Source: Candidatus Nitrotoga sp. CP45 (lineage in GTDB: Bacteria > Bacteroidota > Bacteroidia > Flavobacteriales > Flavobacteriaceae). Taken from it: a stretch of DNA of 12,630 nucleotides. Below are positions 1-5,609 of the stretch, piece after piece. Where the stretch lies: positions 1-12,630 of the forward strand of contig CALQCV020000027.1 in the NCBI GenBank assembly GCA_943329165.2, read 5' to 3'. The translations under genes and the position numbers were made by a program. The notes beneath the pieces are model-generated. The model saw nothing but the letters and a program-made list of their open reading frames with translations, was not told where the DNA came from and did no database searches. How positions within the stretch are numbered: position 1 is the first letter of the stretch; every line of letters starts with the position of its first letter.

Positions 1-894
1 CATAATAAAAGCTGTTGGATTTGCATTACCAATATCTTCGCTGGATAAAATTAGCATTCGTCGGGCAATGAACTTCACATCTTCGCCACCTTCAATCATT
101 CGAGCCAACCAATACACCGCGCCATTTGGATCGCTTCCCCGAATAGATTTTATAAAAGCGGAAACTATATCGTAATGTTGTTCACCGGTTTTGTCATACA
201 GCACTGTATTTTGCTGAACCAATTGCAAAACTTTATCATTGGTAATAGTAATTTGACCTTCAGGGCTTGCGTTTACGACCAGTTCAAAAATATTTAATAG
301 CTTTCGTCCATCGCCGCCCGAAAGTCTGAGCAGGGCTTCGGTTTCTTTTAGTTTTATTTTTTTGGAAGCCAAAAAGGTGTCTTCCTTCATCGCTCGATTT
401 AATAAAGCCAATAAATCGTCTTTAGAAAACGGATTTAAGACATACACCTGACACCGTGACAAAAGCGCCGCAATAACTTCAAAACTCGGATTTTCGGTTG
501 TGGCACCGATCAGTGTAATCCAGCCTTTTTCAACTGCAGCCAAAAGCGAATCCTGTTGCGATTTGCTAAATCGGTGAATCTCATCAATAAACAGAATAGG
601 ATTTTTTGCTGTGAACAAACCACCGCTAAGTTTCGCTTTTTCTATTACCTCGCGAATGGCTGCCACTCCGCTATTGATTGCACTTAATTCGTAAAAAGGT
701 CGATTACTTTGCTTGGCAATAATCTGCGCCAAAGTTGTTTTTCCTGTTCCTGGTGAACCCCAAAAAATCATTGACGGAATTATGCCACGAGCAATTTGTG
801 GCGTTAATGAACCGTTTTTACCAACAAGGTGAAGCTGACTGATATAATCGGCTAATTGTTGCGGTCTGATGCGTTCGGCAAGTGGTGCTTCCAT
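1..894 (-). CDS. rarA: Replication-associated recombination protein A (AAA+ ATPase), 3' end cut by window edge
   Basis: My translation of this strand, starting [18 protein letters not shown], gives 298 codons with no stop before the window edge; the family is usually a little over 400 residues, so roughly the last third is missing. The N-terminus has the family signature AERIRP..L..YI....LVG. Walker A is GSPGTGKTT (residues 46-54), Walker B is [10 protein letters not shown] (100-109), a sensor-1-type GATTENPSF lies at 130-138, and LLSRC (144-148) carries the expected arginine finger. RarA/MgsA (Mgs1/WRNIP1 in eukaryotes) is a cytoplasmic clamp-loader-like ATPase acting at stalled replication forks. 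The start was chosen because the family signature begins directly after this ATG and a TAAATTTA element ends 4 nt upstream of it. The gene is divergent from the rhomboid gene. Family assignment is firm; the missing part should hold the tetramerisation domain. Confidence 0.96.
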   Translation of the reverse strand, partial: MEAPLAERIRPQQLADYISQLHLVGKNGSLTPQIARGIIPSMIFWGSPGTGKTTLAQIIAKQSNRPFYELSAINSGVAAIREVIEKAKLSGGLFTAKNPILFIDEIHRFSKSQQDSLLAAVEKGWITLIGATTENPSFEVIAALLSRCQVYVLNPFSKDDLLALLNRAMKEDTFLASKKIKLKETEALLRLSGGDGRKLLNIFELVVNASPEGQITITNDKVLQLVQQNTVLYDKTGEQHYDIVSAFIKSIRGSDPNGAVYWLARMIEGGEDVKFIARRMLILSSEDIGNANPTAFIM

Positions 895-898
895 GTTG

Positions 899-906
899 TA
901 AATTTA
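899..906 (-). promoter_or_regulatory. Putative -7 promoter element of rarA
   Basis: TAAATTTA matches the Bacteroidota -7 consensus TAnnTTTG at every fixed base except the last. It ends 4 nt before the rarA ATG, the same spacing seen for rlmB and the ATPase gene, so transcription would start at or next to the A of the start codon. I see no TTG at a suitable upstream distance, and the element is palindromic and AT-only, so the call is weak on its own and rests on the shared spacing. Confidence 0.35.
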
Positions 907-931
907 TACTATTTTTTTGATTGTCACATTG

Positions 932-947
932 TCCCGAGGCTTCGGGA
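932..947. repeat. Short inverted repeat TCCCGA-ggct-TCGGGA
   Basis: The 6-bp arms (932-937 and 942-947) are perfectly complementary around a 4-nt loop, and the GC content stands out in this AT-rich spacer. It lies between divergent rarA and the rhomboid gene and has no T-run, so it does not look like a terminator. Similar TCCCGA...TCGGGA palindromes are, from memory, common dispersed intergenic repeats in flavobacterial genomes; a genome-wide count would decide. Confidence 0.5.
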
Positions 948-996
948 TGTCGAAATGTTGGAGCCAATCGTTTGGGCATTTTTTAAACTTGAAAAT

Positions 997-1067
997 CCTG
1001 CAAGGTTTCAAAAACCTTGTAGGTATGTTTTGCTAAAGACCTACAAGGTCAAAAAAGACCTTGCAGG
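997..1067. repeat. Nested double inverted repeat (REP-like intergenic element)
   Basis: Four related 10- to 11-nt blocks lie in a row: CCTGCAAGGT (997-1006), ACCTTGTAGGT (1014-1024), ACCTACAAGGT (1039-1049) and ACCTTGCAGG (1058-1067). The two outer blocks are perfect reverse complements of each other, as are the two inner ones, so the whole element can fold as one long nested hairpin. Each adjacent pair also matches with one mismatch, allowing two side-by-side hairpins. It is GC-richer than its surroundings and ends 20 nt before the rhomboid promoter. It resembles dispersed intergenic palindromes of Flavobacterium, but copies elsewhere in the genome cannot be checked here. Confidence 0.75.
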
Positions 1068-1087
1068 AAATGAGTTAACTGACAAAA

Positions 1088-1118
1088 TTGCATTACTTTT
1101 AGTTTGGTTATATTTTTG
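1088..1118 (+). promoter_or_regulatory. Promoter of the rhomboid gene (TTG-N20-TATTTTTG)
   Basis: TTG at 1088-1090 and TATTTTTG at 1111-1118 are 20 nt apart, inside the 17-23 nt range described for the Flavobacterium TTG / TAnnTTTG promoter. The transcript would begin near 1122-1124 and give a leader of about 25 nt before the ATG at 1149. The element covers the upstream in-frame ATG at 1104, which argues against that start. Confidence 0.6.
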
Positions 1119-1148
1119 ACAAAAGCAAAAAGTATTTTTAATTTTACT

Positions 1149-1907
1149 ATGAACGATTATCATCATTTTAAGTTTACTCCTTCAGTTTGGTTAGTGCCGT
1201 TATTACTGCTGATTCTGATATGGTTTGTTTTCTTTTTGGAGCATAGTTTCAATGCTGATTTGACTTCACACGGAATTTTACCAAGAACGGTTTCAGGTTT
1301 GCAAGGTGTACTTTTTAGTCCGTTTCTTCATGGAAGTTTGAATCATATAGCCAACAATTCTATTCCGTTATTTATATTGATCACAGCATTGATTTATTTC
1401 TATAGGGATATATCACTAAAGATACTGTTCTATGGCATTTTACTTTCCGGATTGATAACCTGGGTAATTGGCAGAGAATCGTATCATGTAGGTGCTAGTA
1501 GTTTGATATATGTGTTGGTTTCTTTTATTTTTTTTAAAGGAATGATGACACAATATTATCGATTGATGGCTTTGTCAATGGCGGTAGTACTATTTTATGG
1601 TGGAATGATATGGTATGTTTTTCCGGATATTGACAAAACGATTTCCTGGGAAGGTCATTTAGCAGGATTGATTACTGGATTTTTCTTTGCAACGTATTAT
1701 AAAACCCCCGATTATAAGAAAGCCATACAATACAATTGGGAAAAGCCTGATTTTAATCCGGAAGATGATATTTTTATGAAGCATTTTGATGAAAACGGAA
1801 ACTTTGTTAATACGCTAAATGAGGAAGAGAAGGTTGACCAAGATAGCTCAACAGCAACAATCAATTATGTATATGATTTTAAAGAGAATAAAAATTTAAA
1901 CCATTAA
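1149..1907 (+). CDS. Rhomboid family intramembrane serine protease
   Basis: This 252-residue membrane protein carries the rhomboid active-site set. The loop FLHGSLNHIANN gives H61-x4-H66-x3-N70 (oxyanion-hole side), the nucleophile is in GASS (G115-S118, Ser117), and the partner histidine is in WEGHLAG (His170). Hydrophobic helices precede, separate and follow these motifs: about 12-31, 71-86, 91-108, 116-132, 139-158 and 169-180. Rhomboids cut transmembrane segments of substrate proteins within the bilayer; the substrate here is unknown. After the core comes an acidic cytoplasm-like tail of about 70 residues (180-252) with no motif I recognise. An in-frame ATG at 1104 would add 15 residues but lies upstream of the -7 element, so 1149 is preferred. 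No Shine-Dalgarno is seen, only an AT-rich leader, usual for this phylum. The stop codon lies inside the left arm of the downstream terminator hairpin. Confidence 0.94.
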   Translation: MNDYHHFKFTPSVWLVPLLLLILIWFVFFLEHSFNADLTSHGILPRTVSGLQGVLFSPFLHGSLNHIANNSIPLFILITALIYFYRDISLKILFYGILLSGLITWVIGRESYHVGASSLIYVLVSFIFFKGMMTQYYRLMALSMAVVLFYGGMIWYVFPDIDKTISWEGHLAGLITGFFFATYYKTPDYKKAIQYNWEKPDFNPEDDIFMKHFDENGNFVNTLNEEEKVDQDSSTATINYVYDFKENKNLNH

Positions 1908-1959
1908 GAAATTAAGGTGTATTAAGTCTTAATTTAACTTAATTTCTTAATGGTTAAAA
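1895..1959. terminator. Bidirectional terminator between rhomboid gene and rlmB
   Basis: An 18-bp perfect inverted repeat, AACCATTAAGAAATTAAG (1899-1916) and its complement (1938-1955), extends by three more pairs after one mismatch. An A-run follows on the right and T/A-rich sequence on the left. The loop itself holds a second small hairpin, ATTAAG-t-CTTAAT (1921-1933). It serves two converging genes, and the rhomboid stop codon (1905-1907) is within the stem. The stem is almost entirely A/T, which is weak for intrinsic termination but common in such genomes. Confidence 0.7.
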
Positions 1960-1970
1960 AAGGGAATATT

Positions 1971-2705
1971 TTACTTTCTTTGTCTCACAGCTTCATAAAG
2001 AAACGCACCACAAGCTACAGAAACATTTAGTGAACCGATACTGCCGAACATGGGTAATTTAGCTTTTTCATCTACAATTTTTAAAACTGATGGATTGATT
2101 CCCCTGTCTTCACTTCCCATGATAATTGCCACGGGTTCGTTTAGTGAAATATCATAAATGTTTTGGTCGGTTTTTTCAGTGGCGGCAACGGTTTTTATTC
2201 CGCTTCCTTGAAGGTGGAAAATAGCGTCTTTAATATGTTCGACTTTGCAAATAGGAACGTTAAATACAGCACCTGCAGAAGTTTTTACGGTATCACCATT
2301 TACTGGGGCAGAACCGGCTTTTTGAACAATGATTCCATCAACACCGGTACATTCCGCGGTACGGATAATGGCACCAAAGTTTCGGGCATCACTTATTTGA
2401 TCCAGAATCAAGAACAATGGTGTTTTACCAGATTCAAGGACTTTTTCAATTAAATTTTCTAAATCATGAAAGGAAATAGGAGAGATTGTAGCTACGGCGC
2501 CTTGATGATTATTAGAAGTTAATCGGTTTAGTTTTTCAACGGGAACATAAGAGAAGTTGATGCTTTTTTGTTTCATCACTTTCATCAATTCTTTCATTAA
2601 ATCGCCTTGTGTGTCCGATTGAATAAATACTTTGTCAATAGCGGCACCTGATTGAATTCCTTCTATAATTGCTCTAATCCCGAAGATTTGATGTTCTTTT
2701 TCCAT
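1971..2705 (-). CDS. rlmB: 23S rRNA (guanosine-2251-2'-O)-methyltransferase RlmB (SpoU/TrmH family)
   Basis: The protein has 244 residues, normal for the family. An N-terminal RNA-binding SpoU_sub_bind domain (about 5-80, starting HQIFGIRAIIEGI and containing the NNHQG motif) is followed by the SPOUT methyltransferase domain (about 95-242). Motif 1 is NFGAIIRTA with Asn109 and Arg115, motif 2 is MGSEDRGI (196-203), and motif 3 is SLNVSVA (225-231); these form the trefoil-knot SAM site. The enzyme would methylate the 2'-OH of G2251 in the 23S P-loop. Other TrmH-family enzymes are the main alternative, but the N-terminal domain favours RlmB. The ATG lies 4 nt after TATCTTTG, suggesting a leaderless mRNA. 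The ATPase gene lies 43 nt upstream on the same strand, so read-through from it is possible. Confidence 0.93.
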   Translation of the reverse strand: MEKEHQIFGIRAIIEGIQSGAAIDKVFIQSDTQGDLMKELMKVMKQKSINFSYVPVEKLNRLTSNNHQGAVATISPISFHDLENLIEKVLESGKTPLFLILDQISDARNFGAIIRTAECTGVDGIIVQKAGSAPVNGDTVKTSAGAVFNVPICKVEHIKDAIFHLQGSGIKTVAATEKTDQNIYDISLNEPVAIIMGSEDRGINPSVLKIVDEKAKLPMFGSIGSLNVSVACGAFLYEAVRQRK

Positions 2706-2709
2706 GGCG

Positions 2710-2717
2710 CAAAGATA
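2710..2717 (-). promoter_or_regulatory. -7 promoter element of rlmB
   Basis: TATCTTTG is a perfect match to TAnnTTTG and ends 4 nt before the rlmB ATG. No TTG is found 17-23 nt upstream. The element overlaps a 13-nt palindrome, GATATA-g-TATATC on the + strand (2714-2726), which could be an operator or merely AT-rich sequence. Confidence 0.5.
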
Positions 2718-2748
2718 TAGTATATCAGTTTGTTTTTTTTGATATGAT

Positions 2749-3909
2749 TTAAAAGTTTATATTATTAATATTACGCCAGTTTGTAATCATTGTACCATCA
2801 CTTCGTTCCTGTTCTTGATTACCTGAGTATATAATTAGTGCATTATCATTTTTGCTCAAATTATTCCAATATTTTAGATGTTTAAAAAAATCAGTATTAA
2901 TAGTTTTCCCTGATTTTATTTCTATTGGGATTAGTTTTTCATTTTTTTCAATAATGACATCTATTTCGTGACCTGTTTTATCTCTCCAATAAAAAAGAGG
3001 TGCAGTCATGCCTTTGTTTGTGAATTTCTTGACCAATTCTATTACGACCATGGTTTCAAAAATAGCACCTTTTAAAGGATGGTTTTCTAATTGTGAGGCG
3101 TTTGAAATTCGTAAAAAAGAACAAACTAAACCTGTGTCATAAAAGTAAATTTTTGGGCGTTTTACTATGGTTTTGTTATAATTTTGATGGTATGGTTTTA
3201 ATAGATAGATGATAAAACTATTTTCTAAAATTCCAATCCACGATTGTATGGTTTTCAAATTGACATCAACCTCATTGCAGATAGCACTCAAATTTAATTC
3301 CTGTCCCGTTCTGCCAGCTAAAACCCGCATAAATTTCTCAAAAACCAATAAATCAGTTATGTTTTTTATTTGTCTAACATCTCGTTCGATATATGTTTTG
3401 ATATAATTTGGCATCCAATCTGTTGGATTGATATTTTGATCATATATTGGGGGGTAAAATCCATTAAAAAGAATTTCTTCATCAGTTTGAGGTAATAAAT
3501 TTCCCGATTTTAATTCATTTGCGGTAAAAGGTAATAAGTTTAAATAGGCCACTCTGCCCGCCAATGATTGTGATATAGTTTCTTGTAATAAAAAATTATT
3601 GGAGCCGGTTAAAATAAATTGCCCTTTTTCTAATCTATTGTCAAGAATTTCTTGAAGGTAGGAAAATAAGTGCGGCACTCTTTGTACTTCGTCAAGAATT
3701 GCTCCGTTTGGCATTGATGCTAAAAACCCGCGAGGATCTTCAATGGCAAAGTTTCTTGTATCTAGATTTTCTAACGAATAGTATGGTTTGTTTGGAAATG
3801 TAGTTTTTACCAATGTGGTTTTTCCAGCTTGTCGTGGCCCAATTACAGCAATAGCTTTGAAGGATTTGCTTAATTCTATTAATTTTATTTGCGCATCTCT
3901 GTTTATCAT
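2749..3909 (-). CDS. AAA ATPase with DUF4143 domain and PD-(D/E)xK-like C-terminus
   Basis: This 386-residue protein belongs to the widespread COG1373-type ATPases of unknown role. Walker A is GPRQAGKTT (24-32) and Walker B is GAILDEVQ (69-76). ILTGSNNFLL (sensor 1) and SLAGRVAYLNLLPFT follow. A DUF4143 region spans about 165-340; it includes IERDVRQI, a winged-helix-like stretch LSAICNEVDVNLKTIQSWIGILE, and KIYFYDTGL. The tail reads WRDKTGHEIDVIIE then PIEIKSGK, giving Asp317, Glu330 and Lys332 in the spacing of a PD-(D/E)xK nuclease-like fold; this is visible in the sequence, but activity is not proven for the family. Members often occur as scattered accessory genes. No antitoxin-like or restriction partner is next to it. 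It has its own TATATTTG element and a striking palindrome upstream. It is full length with no frameshift. Confidence 0.9.
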   Translation of the reverse strand: MINRDAQIKLIELSKSFKAIAVIGPRQAGKTTLVKTTFPNKPYYSLENLDTRNFAIEDPRGFLASMPNGAILDEVQRVPHLFSYLQEILDNRLEKGQFILTGSNNFLLQETISQSLAGRVAYLNLLPFTANELKSGNLLPQTDEEILFNGFYPPIYDQNINPTDWMPNYIKTYIERDVRQIKNITDLLVFEKFMRVLAGRTGQELNLSAICNEVDVNLKTIQSWIGILENSFIIYLLKPYHQNYNKTIVKRPKIYFYDTGLVCSFLRISNASQLENHPLKGAIFETMVVIELVKKFTNKGMTAPLFYWRDKTGHEIDVIIEKNEKLIPIEIKSGKTINTDFFKHLKYWNNLSKNDNALIIYSGNQEQERSDGTMITNWRNINNINF

Positions 3910-3913
3910 GAGG

Positions 3914-3921
3914 CAAATATA
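3914..3921 (-). promoter_or_regulatory. -7 promoter element of the DUF4143 ATPase gene
   Basis: TATATTTG matches TAnnTTTG exactly and ends 4 nt before the ATG, as for rlmB, implying a leaderless transcript. No TTG lies 17-23 nt upstream; that position is occupied by the arms of the 23-bp inverted repeat, so the repeat may replace or control the -33 region. Confidence 0.5.
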
Positions 3922-3926
3922 ATTTA

Positions 3927-3973
3927 AAAAACTGGATAAATATGGAATCTGATTCCATATTTATCCAGTTTTT
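3927..3973. repeat. Perfect 23-bp inverted repeat with 1-nt centre
   Basis: The arms at 3927-3949 and 3951-3973 are exact reverse complements around a single T (3950). Each outer end is an A5/T5 run, and the core is CTGGATAAATATGGAATC. It lies 17 nt upstream of the ATPase start codon, overlapping where a -33 element would be. With T-runs on both sides it could be a bidirectional terminator, but a dedicated terminator for the SusCD operon already lies at 4094-4130. A loop of 1 nt suits a cruciform or a dimeric regulator site better than a typical terminator. The remaining spacer up to 4090 holds nothing I recognise. Confidence 0.8.
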
Positions 3974-4093
3974 AACTTCAAATATCTTTATAAAAAATAG
4001 GTGTTATCATTTTTAGTATGGCTGAACAGCGTTTATTTCAATAATGGCTCTTATTCAGAAGATATAGTTTTCTTTACTATGGTGAAAAGATAT

Positions 4094-4130
4094 AAAAAAA
4101 CCACCTCGTTTTTTGGAACGAGATGGTTTT
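4094..4130 (-). terminator. Rho-independent terminator of the second SusCD operon
   Basis: Read on the - strand, AAAACCATCTCG and CGAGGTGGTTTT form a 12-bp stem (one U-G wobble) around a 10-nt loop, followed by a run of seven T (4100-4094). It begins about 20 nt downstream of the SusD stop codon. Confidence 0.85.
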
Positions 4131-4151
4131 AGATTATAAAACAGTCTAAGA

Positions 4152-5606
4152 TTAATTAACGTCCCAGAATAATTTTGTTGTCATTTCATTTCCTCCAATT
4201 GCAGTAGAAGCCGCTTCAACGTTAGTAGAATTCAATGTTTCTTCTCTAGCTGGATAGGTGTATCTTTTTGGCACTTCTGATATTTCAGCATCAGCTGGTG
4301 CAATTAAAATTGGAAAATCTAATCTTCTATATGAAGTCCATGATTCAAATCCACGGTTATATAGTGCAAGGTAAGCTTGTTCCCCTATTTTTTGTTTCCA
4401 AGTACCAGTTGCAGTTGCATAGGCTACGCTGGGTTGTGCTAAATAAGTTGCAATATCTCCACCAGAAACACCCCAATAGCTCATAGAAGCAGTAATGGCA
4501 GCATCATAATGTGATGTTGAAGTACCACCAACAGCAATTCCTCTTTCAACAGCTTCAGCTAAAAGGAATTCAACTTCTGAATAATCCATTATTAATGCCT
4601 CAAATGTTGGTTCTAAAATAATATCTCCAATATGAGAGAAATTATCAAAAGGATTGCCTTCACCAGGTGCTCCACCTTCATATATACCACCAATTTGTGT
4701 AAAGAACATTGCTCTTCTTGGATCATTCAATCCATTCATTTGTTCAACTATTGTAGCAGTTGGAACAAAATCATCTCTTCCACTTGCAACAACATCTACA
4801 TAAATTGGATTTGTATTTGGTTGTGTTGAAGTATATTTTAAAGCTGCATTACTACTACTATTGTCAATTACACCAGCAGTAACCGCAGCGAGTGCTTGAG
4901 CTGTTGCGTATGTGTGATCAATATCATCCATATTAAGTGCCATTTTTAGACGTAATGAATTAGCAAATTTTTTCCAATTTGAAGTATCACCGCCATAAAT
5001 TAAATCAAAAGTATCAAAGCTACCTAAACTTGTATCTAATCCAGATGAAGCAGTTGTTAATTTACTAATTAAATCTTTGTAAATAGTTTCTGCATCATCA
5101 TAAGCTGGTAATGGATAATTTGTTATATCCAATGATTCAGTATAAGGGATATCACCAAAAGTATCTACTAATACATAATAACCGTAAGCTGTTAAAATAT
5201 CAATTATATGACTTTTATTATCTCTTACAATCTCTTGATCTGCAATTTCTTGTGCAGTTCCAGCATACACTTCTGTTTCTAATACTTTTTTAGATTCTTG
5301 CAAATCTTTAAGCACATTTCTGTATATTATTTGCCAATGACTATCTGGTATTGTTCTAGTAGTTATATCATAATTACTTTCATCTGTATAGGTAGTTTCA
5401 GTCCAATTTTGAACAAAAAGTCTAAACACATTTAAATTAACACTAGTACTTGTCATTTGGTCAACCATATTTTTCTGAGCGTTTATAAATAAAAACTCAG
5501 CGGGTACTACAGTAGGATTTTTAGTGTCCTCGTTTAGTCCGGTTATGTCATCGGTACAAGAAAAAAGTCCTGCAAAGACAAACAATGATAAAATTATCTT
5601 TTTCAT
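4152..5606 (-). CDS. SusD/RagB family (SusD-like) outer-membrane lipoprotein
   Basis: This 484-residue protein begins with a type II signal peptide, MKKIILSLFVFAGLFSC, with lipidation at Cys17. The acidic residues right after it (T-D-D) fit the Bacteroidota signal for export to the cell surface. The family N-terminal pattern LNEDTKNPTVVPAEFLF follows. TPR-like helical segments include WQIIYRNVLKDL, ILTAYGYYVLVDTFGDIPYTE and WKKFANSLRLKMALNM. The C-terminal half contains GLNDPRRAMFF, EVEFLLAEAVERG and ALYNRGFESWTSYRRLDFP, matching the SusD-like_2 subfamily. SusD proteins are the substrate-binding lid on a SusC channel. The start is 3 nt after the SusC stop, so the two are almost certainly translated from one mRNA. 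The ligand (glycan, peptide or other) cannot be inferred, since no hydrolase or other catabolic gene is nearby. Confidence 0.95.
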   Translation of the reverse strand: MKKIILSLFVFAGLFSCTDDITGLNEDTKNPTVVPAEFLFINAQKNMVDQMTSTSVNLNVFRLFVQNWTETTYTDESNYDITTRTIPDSHWQIIYRNVLKDLQESKKVLETEVYAGTAQEIADQEIVRDNKSHIIDILTAYGYYVLVDTFGDIPYTESLDITNYPLPAYDDAETIYKDLISKLTTASSGLDTSLGSFDTFDLIYGGDTSNWKKFANSLRLKMALNMDDIDHTYATAQALAAVTAGVIDNSSSNAALKYTSTQPNTNPIYVDVVASGRDDFVPTATIVEQMNGLNDPRRAMFFTQIGGIYEGGAPGEGNPFDNFSHIGDIILEPTFEALIMDYSEVEFLLAEAVERGIAVGGTSTSHYDAAITASMSYWGVSGGDIATYLAQPSVAYATATGTWKQKIGEQAYLALYNRGFESWTSYRRLDFPILIAPADAEISEVPKRYTYPAREETLNSTNVEAASTAIGGNEMTTKLFWDVN

Positions 5607-5609
5607 AAT

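Noticed and set aside
856..1119. Open frame of 87 codons on the + strand between rarA and the rhomboid gene
   Set aside because: It overlaps the 5' end of rarA, runs through the nested repeat and the rhomboid promoter, and its translation resembles no protein family.
2749..3909. Toxin-antitoxin or defence pair built on the DUF4143 ATPase
   Set aside because: No small partner gene, methylase, restriction or helicase gene adjoins it; the neighbours are rlmB and a SusCD operon.
3914..3985. CAAATAT on both sides of the 23-bp palindrome, as a possible target-site duplication
   Set aside because: The copies do not abut the palindrome (6 and 5 nt away), and one belongs to the ATPase -7 element, so an insertion footprint is not supported.
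4018..4044. Nine-codon reading frame (ATG GCT GAA ...) in the spacer upstream of the ATPase gene
   Set aside because: It is too short, has no promoter or downstream gene on the same strand, and shows no leader-peptide features.
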